From: Mycteria americana
Lineage: Eukaryota > Chordata > Aves > Ciconiiformes > Ciconiidae
Assembly: GCF_035582795.1 (NCBI RefSeq)
Contig: NC_134366.1
Span: 148,785,519 to 148,849,518 of the forward strand
Reading direction: 5' to 3'
Length of the DNA: 64,000 nt
Part shown: positions 48,591-58,262 of the stretch, one piece after another
How the letters are laid out: every line of letters begins with the position of its first letter
How positions within the stretch are numbered: position 1 is the stretch's first letter
The notes under the pieces: generated by a model
The model's input: the letters and a program-made list of their open reading frames with translations, nothing else
What the model was told of the DNA's origin: nothing
Database searches by the model: none
Program-made: the position numbers and the translations under genes

Positions 48591-51500
48591 TGAAGCCAGA
48601 GCCCATGCTTCATTTCAAAAAGGAACTGAGAGTGAAGATACAAAGGACCTCCGGGGGGGAGTAAATAAATCAGACTATCCCTGGGTCCCACAGTGACGGC
48701 AAAATACCCACTGAAAGCAATTGTCTCTGCAATTCCCCATTGGCCTCCCCTTTCAAAAGGGCAAGGGAGAGATGAGTCATGTGGCTCAGCGCTGACAGTT
48801 TACTCTCAGGTTGATACTCTTAACAGATGTTTCTGAAAAATCACAGTTTATTGTTAAAATTCAGAAACATTCACCGTACCTGGGAACCCAGCTGTGTTAA
48901 AGGAGGACGAATGCACCACCCACAGCAAACACTCCCTGAGAGGGCAGCAGAATGCATGAACGTACAACCAAAACCTTCCCTTGAAGCAGACTGAAGATCA
49001 CAGGCCATCGCTGTTTGCAGGTACCCCGTCTGCTTTGAGCTCTACTGACACATTTATTTTTGCCATGTAATGCTCCTGATTTCTGCTAAAAATAAATTAC
49101 TGCTCTGTGGAACAGCAGACTTACATTGCTGTCATTGCTTCTATAACGGTTTCAGGAAAGGAAAGAAGATAGTTTAGTCTTGTTCTATTCTTCCTGTTTG
49201 TCCAGTACATGGCATGTTTTTCTCCCTTATTTTCCCCTTTGGTAGGCTTTTGTTTCCACTTTCAAAACTTGTATAACTCTTCTATTTTTTTTTCTGCTCC
49301 AGGTTGGTATGGCAGCATGCCAGGTGGAAGTGTTTGATCTGTGCACACAATTTTGAGACAGGTTTTATGAGTGACTGCTCTTTTCAGCAGGCACAGGAGC
49401 AAAACAGCATTTCTGAAACACTGTGTGCAAAGATATTGTAAAAACGTTAAGCAGTCAGGGGACATACAATCAACTGAAGTATTACCCTGTGTTCCTGAAC
49501 CAGTTTTCAGTAAAACTGAATCAATAAAATATTTATACGTTACGCACAAGAACTTATTGAAACTAGGTTATTACAAACACCTCATTCAAAATGAAAATGG
49601 ATTTTGATGATCTGTAATGGAGGTTCTCTGGAAACGTGTGTAGAAAGCTTCAGGGTAACTACTGCAGCACTTTAGCTGCAGTGATAATGCATAGCTGCCT
49701 ATTGGTTCTGCAGTGCAGAATTACCCACTGTCAGCAAGAGGCACAGTAGACAAGAGTTGATGTCTTTTGTTACGCTCAGATGATAATCCTTCCATCCAGG
49801 GTAACACTGAGACAAGTAATTGCTTTTCCACCAATCCTTGATGTAAAATGTTAAACATGGAAAAACATGTTTTCATTCATTAAAATAATTTTTATTCTTT
49901 AAAATCAGCAAAAATGGACCATTGCTCAAAGTGCACAAAAAGGTCTTGGCAGCAGCAAGATCAAGAAAAGGAGAACCTAACTTTCCAGTCAGATTGCAAC
50001 ATCCACCTCCTGGCACACCAGGAAACTCGCATCAGCTTGAAGACCAAAATGTCAGCCAAGCTTTAGTATTTCGTCTTTCCCACTTCATTTGTGGGATTTA
50101 TATGCAGCTGCTAGGGCCAAATTCTCTTCTCACTCAATATTTTAAAATTCAAATTCTGTCTTTTGTTTAAAGAGATATGTGGTACCAACAGGATACTGTG
50201 AGACAGGGAGCCACAGCTTCCAATACCAGCTCTAAAAGTAGCCCCTCTCTTGGCCTTAGATCAGGAAGAAAAAGGGATGAATAAAATAAATAAACAGGGC
50301 GCTGTAACACTAACCTTTCAATTTCACAGCATGTTATGGGGAATTGAACTAATGGTCACAAGATGTTCTGAAGACTAAAACTGCTAAATGCTAATTATTT
50401 TCTGGATTTTTTTTCTCAATAGGCCACTCTAGACAGCAACATTCCCTTCAGAAGTCAAAGGTGAATGCGCTCTACAAACCCCATACTTCCAATCAGAAAT
50501 AGGAGGTGAACAGTGGTGACTTCATCCCAATCCATTTCTGTGTATCTGCTCACAGAGCTATCACTCAAATACACCCAGGCAGAGGTCTGTCTTCCCACAG
50601 CCTTTTACCTTCTGATGGGGTAAGAGGACACCTTAATTGTGCCATCTTACGTAGTCTTTAAGAACATTTCTAAACTTGGGTGCTTTACAGTCATTCTTGC
50701 TGCAAGTAGAAAATTATGTAAATGGTTGTTGTTACAGCACACTGCCAATCTATTTCTAACCATGTGCTACCGTTAAAAAGGAATGTAAATTATTAATCTT
50801 CCATGCCATCTAATGAAGTCTTTAATGTACAATGGTGTCTCTCAGATGCTTTTTAAAAATTTTATTCTAAAATAAGCCTCAAAGAGAAGATGATGGTGTA
50901 CCGTTCTGGATAAACAAATAAATGTCACAAAAGTCACCCAGAACACCAATAAATGAGCATTTAAATATTTTGTGCTTTCAACTACTACTGTGGAAGACTT
51001 GCACTTTTAAGGATGGCATCCTTTTATCTTTCTAGCTGGTTTTCACGCGGAGGGTCATGGGGTAGTGCTTTCCACTCTCTTATATCCCAAGCAGACCTCT
51101 TGAGTCTTCTGGGCACTAAGTGCAGATTTCCCTTTGTTTCCTCTACTGGTTTCAGTATACAGCTGTAAACATGATAAAGATGCAAGTATAGTCAAAATCT
51201 ATGTTTTGTTACAGCTGCTAAAGGAATGCTAATTGCAACACTCCACAGGCTAGCCGAACATCTGCTGCCAACAACACACAGCAAAGTGGGCATCCCGGCC
51301 ACCCTGAAAATAGAAAGGCATGAGAGCATGAGCATCTATAAACAGAGAAAGAGATGATGAAGGAAATAAAAACATTGTCGAATTTATATACTTTCCGTAT
51401 TCAAAAATTTATATGAAGAATAAGGCTGGATCAAAGTATCTCAAAAGCATATGCAAAATTGAACATTGCCCTAGAGATATGGAATGGGGACAGGATTGTA

Positions 51501-52140
51501 TCGAACAGAGCGGAGAGAAAGGAAGGAGGGGAGGCTGCCACTCCTGCTGCACTGGTAGGGATGACAGGTGCTGCTCTTCTCAGGAAGAGCCGTTCCTTCT
51601 TGGTAGCCATTGCCCTCAAACCATTCCTTGCTGGCAGCAGCAGCAGCAAACGTGGTTTTCTCAGAAGCACAGAGCAGAGAGGTCCCTGCTTGTTTGTACT
51701 CCATGGCAGCCTGCTTCGCCTGGAGTCATTCTGGTGAAGCATTACCGTGCTTTGGGACTGTTAAAGGCACTTAATGAACATTGCAAGAGAAAAAAACATC
51801 CCACTCTTCAATTCAGAGTAGAAGTCAATATGCCCTACAGAAGTTTTTAGACATTTTCCCATTTTCAGTCTCCTTAACAGGCAGAAGTTAAATGACTCTG
51901 ACTCCTGACCAAAGGAGCCTGGGGGGCAGGTTGCTGCAACGTTGACTATGTAGCACGGCCACACTTGCAGGACAACGGGACGAGGCACCACGGCTTTCCC
52001 TTCAGTTCCTCGACTTCGTGCCAGCAGGAGGCCGGGGACAGCGCTTGTCTGGTTTTTATCTGCAAACCAGCCGTAATCACCTGTAACATCCGCGTAGCGT
52101 TCCGGGAGGAGCTGCCAGCCGCAGGCACGGCAGCCCTCAA
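48591..52140. other. Intergenic sequence upstream of PDP1
   Basis: AT-leaning spacer without a recognised gene. A 145-codon frame at 51413-51850 shows no family features. Distal PDP1 regulatory elements may be here but are not identifiable by eye. Confidence 0.4.
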
Positions 52141-52422
52141 CTTTGCCTCAGTCCCCTGGGTGAGGAGGAGGAGGCGGCGACGGCCGGCCGGACGGCCCAG
52201 CGCGGGGTTCCGCAGGACAGCCCGCTCTCGCCGCGCCTCGCCCGCCCGCCCGCCCGCCCTCCCTCGCTCAGGAGTGCGGCGGGGCTCGCCCTCCCACCGG
52301 CGGTTCCCTCACGGAGAGGCAGCTTCGGCCCGCTCCCGCGGCGATGCGGCGGGCTCTCCCCTCACGCACACCGGGCCGACGGGGAACCGTGCCGCCGCCA
52401 CCGCGTTCGCGCCTTCCCGCCC

Positions 52423-52435
52423 CTGCGCAATGCGC
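52423..52435 (+). promoter_or_regulatory. NRF1-like element
   Basis: CTGCGCAATGCGC resembles the NRF1 palindrome GCGCATGCGC with one extra base in the centre. NRF1 controls many nuclear genes for mitochondrial proteins, which would suit PDP1, but the match is imperfect. Confidence 0.3.
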
Positions 52436-52503
52436 GCGCGCACACGCAGCGCCCCCTCCTCCTCTGCCCCCCCGCGCTCCCTCAGCCGCCGCCGAGCCTC
52501 CGA

Positions 52504-52511
52504 GTCACGTG
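52504..52511 (+). promoter_or_regulatory. CACGTG E-box
   Basis: GTCACGTG contains the perfect E-box at 52506-52511, about 60 bp upstream of the TATA box. Factors of this class are USF, MYC/MAX and TFEB/TFE3. Which one acts here is not shown by sequence. Confidence 0.6.
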
Positions 52512-52533
52512 CCCTCCTTGCCCTCCCCGGCAG

Positions 52534-52538
52534 CCAAT
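52534..52538 (+). promoter_or_regulatory. CCAAT box
   Basis: AGCCAATGGG is a full NF-Y-type context, 30 bp upstream of the TATA box. The usual distance for NF-Y sites is -60 to -100 from the start, and this one would be at about -64. Confidence 0.65.
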
Positions 52539-52565
52539 GGGCGGCGCGCCGCGGGCCGCAGGGCC

Positions 52566-52573
52566 TTTATAAG
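52566..52573 (+). promoter_or_regulatory. PDP1: TATA box of PDP1
   Basis: CTTTATAAGG in otherwise GC-rich sequence. Standard spacing would put a transcription start near 52598. TATA boxes are uncommon in CpG-island promoters, and here it sits with CCAAT and E-box elements in the expected order. Confidence 0.7.
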
Positions 52574-53207
52574 GCGGCGCGCAGCGCGGCGTCCGCGAGG
52601 CGGCTGCGGCAGCGGTGAGGGGAGCGGCGGTGCGCGTTGGGCCGCTCCGTCCCTCGAGCCGCTTCCCTGTTCCGCCCGGGGGCCCGGGCTGAGCCGTCCG
52701 GGAGGGGGCTAGGTCTGTACCCGCGCGGCCCGGGGCGGAGGGAGGCGGGGGTCGTGCCGGAGGCGGGCGGGCGGCTGGGGAGGGGCGGCCATGTCGGGGC
52801 CCCACGGCGCCTGAGGGGGTAGCGGTCTCCGCCGCGGCGACGCCCAGCGCTGGCGGGCGGGCCCTGCCCGCGGCGAGCGGGAGCGGCGCCTCGCCTCTGC
52901 CGGAAGGGAAAGCGGTCCGGCGGGGGGCTTGGTGCTCGGCGGGGTGGCGGGTGTGGGCGCTGGCTGCCGAGCTCTCCGCGGGCTGATCTGGGCGCGCCGC
53001 TGCGGGGCTGGCTGGCTCCCAATCCGGGCGGGCGGTGGCTCCGGGCGCCCGCAGGCGGGCTGCCTGCGTGTGTGCGTGTCTCCTTTCTGTCGTCCCCCCT
53101 CCGTGTCGGAGCTCTCCGTCTTCTCTAACAAACTCTCTGCCTTGCTTCTCCCCCGCCCCCGGGCTTCTGCTTTGTGGATGTTGGCGGCTTCTTGTTGTGA
53201 CAGGAGA

Positions 53208-53238
53208 ATGTGTGTGTGTCCTGGGCCCAGGCGGATCG
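53208..53238 (+). CDS. PDP1: PDP1 alternative first coding exon (MCVCPGPRRI N-terminus)
   Basis: ATG at 53208 encodes MCVCPGPRRI and ends ATCG/GTATGT. Spliced to the acceptor at 56549/56550 it gives MCVCPGPRRIAIPVRSSRLP and continues in frame into the PDP1 start methionine, for 560 residues in total. A human PDP1 isoform has almost the same N-terminal extension (MCVCPGPRRIGIPV...), so this exon is conserved between birds and mammals. The extension precedes the mitochondrial transit sequence. The frame is also open upstream, with another in-frame ATG at 53178. Confidence 0.85.
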
Positions 53239-53419
53239 GTATGTATCTCGCACCGGTACTCTCTGGAGCGCCGGGCTCGGGGGTCGGATGGGACCCGGGG
53301 AAGGGACTGCCAGGCTGGGCTGCGTCCGAGGGCTGCGACCTGGCTGGAGGGAAGGATTAACGGTTCTGCTTGTGTTGAATGTTTCTTGTTCCTTCTCCCT
53401 CCCTCCCCGTCCTCTCCAG

Positions 53420-53465
53420 CAGGCCAATTCATTCAGGTCTGTCAAGTGTCTGAAAGGCACCTGGG
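53420..53465 (+). other. PDP1: Candidate PDP1 5' untranslated exon
   Basis: A short segment between a strong pyrimidine-rich acceptor (CCTCTCCAG, with a second CAG three bases on) and a perfect donor GTAAGTG at 53466. It lies inside the PDP1 first intron next to the island. It could be an optional non-coding exon, or part of a longer first exon ending at this donor. Not confirmed. Confidence 0.4.
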
Positions 53466-55981
53466 GTAAGTGTTTTTACCTGAAGCCATGGCTGTCTTGG
53501 GCACAGTTAAGGCAGGTGTTTCTGAGGAACCTGTCAGTGCAGCATCAATGGACCTTAATAGTACAGTTATAACAAGCCTTTATTAAAGGAGGGGCTAATA
53601 TTTTTTCTGTTTTATCAGTGTAGTACTATAAAACCCATAAATTGACCATCTGACTAGTTATTGGCCATATTATATTTGTAGTCTGAAAAGTAGCATTTGT
53701 ACCCTGTTCTGGGCTTGGAGAGGTATTTAATACTGGCTTGATTCTAATCTCTTGACGTATCTTGACTGGATTGTAAAGTTTCTACTTCACTTCTTTTCCT
53801 TCTCTGCCATCTCTTGGTCAACCATAATGAACTTGGGATCTTAAAGTAATTATTTAAAGGCTAGCTGGAGTGTCCAGTTATATTTGGGGCATCCATATTG
53901 TGGGGATAAATGGGAGAGACTTAGGATAATTTCACTTCAGGTTGGCAAACTTGGAATTTCTCTTTTACTTAATCAACTAGGATTTATTAAATCTGGTATG
54001 TGAAACAGACTGATATCTTAAGCTGACATGGATCTACTGTACATGATACAGGCTGTGGAAAATGAGGCCAACTTCTTACTACTACTTCTTGGATTTCATG
54101 TAATATTTGATAAACTAATGATTAAAAATCAGCAAAATAGCCTCTGGTGGCACTGCAGAGCCACTATAACAGCAGTATGTTTGTATTTTTGCTTCATCAT
54201 GGATCAACAACAAAACTGTCAGAGCAGTTGCTGTGGCACTACGTATGGGTCAGCACTGAACACAAATGCTTTGCAGTCAGAAGAACCTGATTCAGCTGGA
54301 GTTGAGTGGGAGACCAGTACTGAATTTGAGGTGCTGCTGTAGACCAGGCACACCTGTAGAACCTTGAGGTTCCCATTGTGTAAGCAAAACTTTTGCTTTT
54401 AATGTCATGTGAAGAAATATACATAACTGTTACCAAAATAGCTCCCTTATAATTAAAGGCAGTAAAGAGATTTTAAAAATCTGTATTTGGAGTTGGTTTA
54501 CTTCTGTCATGCTGTATGCATGTGAAGCCTGGGATGGAGAAATAGACTTTCTGGGAAGCAAATGGCTAACAGGTTTAGTATGCATCTGGAAGTTCAAGCC
54601 AATACACTGCTGCTGAGTGTCTGTAGAGCTGGCTGTGGTCCACAGGGCTACAACCAGAGCTCTTCCTGGTAGCTGTACAACAGAAAACTGGCTAGTCCAG
54701 TCTTCATAGCTGTCAGTAAGAGACCTGAGAGAGGTCAATGGACAAGAATTTTTGTCAGTGTAAGTCAAGACTGACAGTCATTCATTCATGGGGAATGAAG
54801 ATGTGATGCTAGGAAGCCAGTGGACTGGTAGAAACATGAATTCTACTTTGCTTTCAGCACTTTGTAGTTTGTAATAGAGAAACAGGCTCCATTCCTGGTT
54901 ACTTAAGGAGAACAAGCAAGCTTGGAGGGAAGAATGTGACTTGCTTCCTTCTGTTGCAACACAGAGAATGAGGTGAAGCTTCATATATTTCCAGACACAT
55001 CTCAGCTAATCTGAGTGATCAGAATCCTGTGGCAGAATCTATGGAAAGCTTGCAGAACGCAATTCCTCCTGTGTTGCCTGATCCTTTAGATTGAATATTG
55101 GGGGTTACTACATGTTTTAGACAGGCTGTGTTTAATCTGAAATACTGGTATGCCTGCTTCGCTAAAAAAATCAGTTTAGTAACTGAAGCACCTTGCACAA
55201 CACAGCAGTACCCAGTTTTTCAGTAGAACAATTAAATCTGAGATACAGTGGTGCTGACAGACTAGTGCTTATGACTGCAGTAAGCTTTGTATAAGATAAT
55301 TTGTAATGGCCTTTTCTAGGAAGAAGCTTTTATGATGAAACTTGATCGTAAAAGATGGAGAGAGAGAAAATTGAATTCCCCTTAACTGTGTGCGCTTCAC
55401 ACAAGGCCACAGTTCAAGTTTTTTTCCCACTATGGAAATATTTTTCAAGTACAACATTGTAAAATACTTCCTGGTAATGAGGCATAGTGTGAATAAGGGT
55501 TTAAGAGGCACTCACACTGATCTTGTGATTGGGTATGTAAATGGGGACAAGGAAGAGTGTGTTGGAATAACCTTTCTTCAGAGGAATGAAAAATAGGGAA
55601 TGTTTTTTAGATATGGCAAATAGTAGTAGAATACTTTTCTTGGATACTAAACTTAATAGGTTATCTTAACACTGAACTAGCTTGAGACTGTTGTGCAGGG
55701 CTCTGTTCTAGGCATGGAAGCAAACACAGCTTGCATGTAGCCTTTCAATTGACTAGCTTTTAAAGCAATTTATAAACCTAAAATTTACTGGGGTAGATAG
55801 GAGAGATGCATCTACTTTCTACCTCTTGCATTTTTATATGATAAGCTAGAAAACTGCTGCATAGGCTGCTGTGGCTATTTGGTGTATGTACGCCACAGTG
55901 TCACACAAGTTTGAAGCTTTGCATGTGAAAGGGGGGAGAAGAAACAAAACCTGCTACTGGCTTGTGATTGTCTAAAGAGTA

Positions 55982-56015
55982 TCTGCTGTCTATGACCTTC
56001 TGCTGTCTATGACCT
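55982..56015. repeat. Perfect 17-bp tandem duplication
   Basis: TCTGCTGTCTATGACCT occurs at 55982-55998 and again at 55999-56015 with no spacer or mismatch. It is intronic and probably a recent slippage event. Confidence 0.9.
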
Positions 56016-56593
56016 ACTGCTTGCTTTTATTGTCTAAACCATCTTCATCTTAAACCCAGTTGTATGTCATCTCAAAGTTGTTTCTTGAATCTTACTGTTA
56101 GATGCTTTATTTCTTCAGCTTTATAGAAAGACAGAGTTTTCCTCCCTGTGTGCCACATCTGGCTCTTGTCAGCTGGGAAACCAGCAGGAAAACAAATCTC
56201 CATAAAAGTCTTGTAGAAGGTGGCATTACTGTAGAGTGCTCCATGTTAACTGTTGTCTTAAATTCTGCTCAAAGCTGCATTGTCTGTCTGGATGATGTGG
56301 TCACTTCCTGCCTGCTATCTGAATGGGTATAAGAGCTGAAATGTCTTAAGTATGGTATAAGCTTTTTTGTTACAGCCCAATGTAGTGTCTATAAACAAGA
56401 ACCTCTTAATGCCTTTTCTCAAGACTTGTGAAGCTATGAACTCCATATAATAAGAAACTTTCTTAGGGGCTGTAAATGTCTTAACACAGAGTTCTGGGAA
56501 AAAATCTGTTAGCTGTCCCCCTAAGCATAGTTGTTCTCTTGTCTTTCAGCAATTCCAGTCCGAAGCTCCAGGCTACCATTGTTGTCTGATGCC

Positions 56594-58201
56594 ATGCCAG
56601 CGCCAGCTCATCTGTTTCCATTGATTCGTAACTGTGAGATTAGCAGAATATGCAGTACTGTGTGTTACTGCCACCATAAACATCTGTGTTGTTTATCATC
56701 TCATTTTGCTCACAGTCACTTCAGATATGCGCCTCAGAAGAAATTTGCGGCACTTTGTAGGCCAAAGGAGAACTTTAATCACTTTATTCATGTGAGGGAT
56801 TATGCTTCTACACCACAGAGATTTTACCTCACTCCTCCACAGGTCAACAGCATTCTGAAGGCAAATGAATACAGTTTCAAAGTCCCAGAATTTGATGGTA
56901 AAAATGTAAGTTCTGTCCTTGGCTTTGATAGCAACCAGTTGCCTGCTAATGCTCCGATAGAAGACCGAAGGAGTGCTGCCACTTGCTTACAGACAAGAGG
57001 AATGCTTCTGGGTGTGTTTGATGGCCATGCAGGTTGTGCTTGTGCTCAAGCTGTCAGTGAAAGACTGTTTTACTACATTGCTGTCTCTTTGTTACCTCAT
57101 GAGACTTTACTTGAAATAGAAAATGCTGTGGAAAGTGGTCGAGCTCTGTTGCCCATTTTACAGTGGCACAAGCATCCCAATGATTATTTTAGCAAAGAAG
57201 CTTCCAAGCTTTACTTCAACAGTCTAAGAACTTACTGGCAGGAGCTCATTGATCTCAACAGTGGAGAGACTACTGATGTGAAAGAGGCTTTAATTAATGC
57301 TTTTAAGAGGCTTGATAATGATATTTCTTTGGAAGCTCAAGTAGGCGATCCGAATTCTTTTCTCAACTACCTAGTACTGCGAGTAGCATTTTCTGGTGCA
57401 ACTGCTTGTGTGGCCCATGTGGATGGTGTTAATTTGCACATTGCAAACACAGGTGATAGTAGGGCAATGCTTGGGGTTCAGGAAGAAGATGGATCTTGGT
57501 CTGCAGTTAATCTGTCCTATGACCACAATGCACAAAATGAACATGAAGTGGAACGTGTGAAAATGGAGCATCCAAAGTCTGAAGAGAAAAGTCTGGTGAA
57601 ACAAGATCGTCTCTTAGGTCTCCTGATGCCTTTCAGAGCTTTTGGTGATGTGAAGTTTAAATGGAGTATTGAACTACAGAAGAGAGTGGTAGAATCGGGC
57701 CCAGATCAGCTGAATGACAATGAATATACAAAGTTTATTCCTCCAAACTATCACACTCCCCCATACCTCACAGCTGAGCCGGAAGTCATACATCACAAAT
57801 TACGGCCGCAGGATAAGTTCCTGGTTTTGGCCACAGACGGGCTGTGGGAGACAATGCACAGGCAAGATGTGGCTAGAATTGTAGGGGAGTACCTCACTGG
57901 TGTTCACCATCAACAGCCAATAGCTGTTGGTGGCTATAAGGTAACTTTGGGACAGATGCATGGTCTTTTAACAGAAAGGAGAGCAAGAATCTCTTCAGTA
58001 TTTGAAGATCAGAATGCAGCGACTCACCTGATACGTCATGCAGTGGGTAACAATGAGTTTGGCACTGTGGATCATGAGCGACTATCCAAGATGCTTAGTC
58101 TTCCAGAAGAGCTGGCTCGAATGTATAGAGATGACATTACAATTATCGTGGTGCAGTTCAACTCACATGTTATAGGTGCATGTCAGAATGAGGAACTGTG
58201 A
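56594..58201 (+). CDS. PDP1: Pyruvate dehydrogenase phosphatase catalytic subunit 1
   Basis: PDP1 is the Mg2+/Mn2+-dependent, Ca2+-stimulated PP2C-family phosphatase of the mitochondrial matrix. It dephosphorylates the E1-alpha subunit and so reactivates the pyruvate dehydrogenase complex, docking on the lipoyl domain of E2. The exon starts at 56550 after TTTCAG. The first ATG giving the family N-terminus MPAPAHLFPLIRNC is at 56594, and the frame of 535 residues ends in TGA (human 537). The transit peptide covers about residues 1-70, ending before ASTPQRFYLTPPQVNSIL. PP2C signatures are GVFDGHAG (metal ligand Asp143 and Gly144), ANTGDSRA (Asp288), LATDGLWE (Asp415) and YRDDITIIVVQF (Asp513-514). 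Compared with the mammalian protein, two residues are missing after GETTD (around 228). Codons before 56594 up to 56550 are read only in the extended isoform. Confidence 0.98.
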   Translation: MPAPAHLFPLIRNCEISRICSTVCYCHHKHLCCLSSHFAHSHFRYAPQKKFAALCRPKENFNHFIHVRDYASTPQRFYLTPPQVNSILKANEYSFKVPEFDGKNVSSVLGFDSNQLPANAPIEDRRSAATCLQTRGMLLGVFDGHAGCACAQAVSERLFYYIAVSLLPHETLLEIENAVESGRALLPILQWHKHPNDYFSKEASKLYFNSLRTYWQELIDLNSGETTDVKEALINAFKRLDNDISLEAQVGDPNSFLNYLVLRVAFSGATACVAHVDGVNLHIANTGDSRAMLGVQEEDGSWSAVNLSYDHNAQNEHEVERVKMEHPKSEEKSLVKQDRLLGLLMPFRAFGDVKFKWSIELQKRVVESGPDQLNDNEYTKFIPPNYHTPPYLTAEPEVIHHKLRPQDKFLVLATDGLWETMHRQDVARIVGEYLTGVHHQQPIAVGGYKVTLGQMHGLLTERRARISSVFEDQNAATHLIRHAVGNNEFGTVDHERLSKMLSLPEELARMYRDDITIIVVQFNSHVIGACQNEEL

Positions 58202-58256
58202 ATTTAATGTAGTGAACTAGTTACCAAAGTTGTAACAATGGCCAGTATGAGCAGCG

Positions 58257-58262
58257 AATAAA
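58257..58262 (+). terminator. Proximal PDP1 polyadenylation signal candidate
   Basis: AATAAA 56 bases after the stop codon, followed by a second AATAAA at 58278. The region downstream is A- and C-rich, without a strong GU element, so its use would be weak. Confidence 0.3.

Larger units (their letters stand above)
52141..53400 (+). promoter_or_regulatory. PDP1: PDP1 CpG island promoter
   Basis: About 1.2 kb of very high GC and CpG density, including a (CCCG)n-like run near 52240-52260. It holds, in order, an NRF1-like GC palindrome (52423-52435), an E-box (52506), a CCAAT box (52534) and a TATA box (52568). It lies directly upstream of PDP1 exons, and no other gene faces away from it. Long open frames in the island are GC artefacts. 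Confidence 0.9.
53239..56549 (+). other. PDP1: PDP1 intron 1
   Basis: A 3.3-kb intron from donor GTATGT to acceptor GTCTTTCAG. It starts GC-rich in the island and becomes AT-rich after about 53480. It contains a candidate extra 5' UTR exon at 53420-53465 and a perfect 17-bp tandem duplication at 55982-56015. Confidence 0.75.

Noticed and set aside
51413..51850. 145-codon open frame upstream of the PDP1 island
   Set aside because: No recognisable domain and no promoter or splice context. A processed pseudogene was considered, but no parent gene was recognised.
52482..53432. 316-codon open frame on - across the PDP1 CpG island
   Set aside because: It is antisense to the promoter and first exon, has Pro/Arg/Ala-rich composition typical of CpG islands, and shows no homology I can recognise.
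56531..56593. Extension of PDP1 to an upstream TTG start in the same frame
   Set aside because: Bases before 56550 are the intron with its TTTCAG acceptor. Bases 56550-56593 are coding only in the isoform spliced from 53238.
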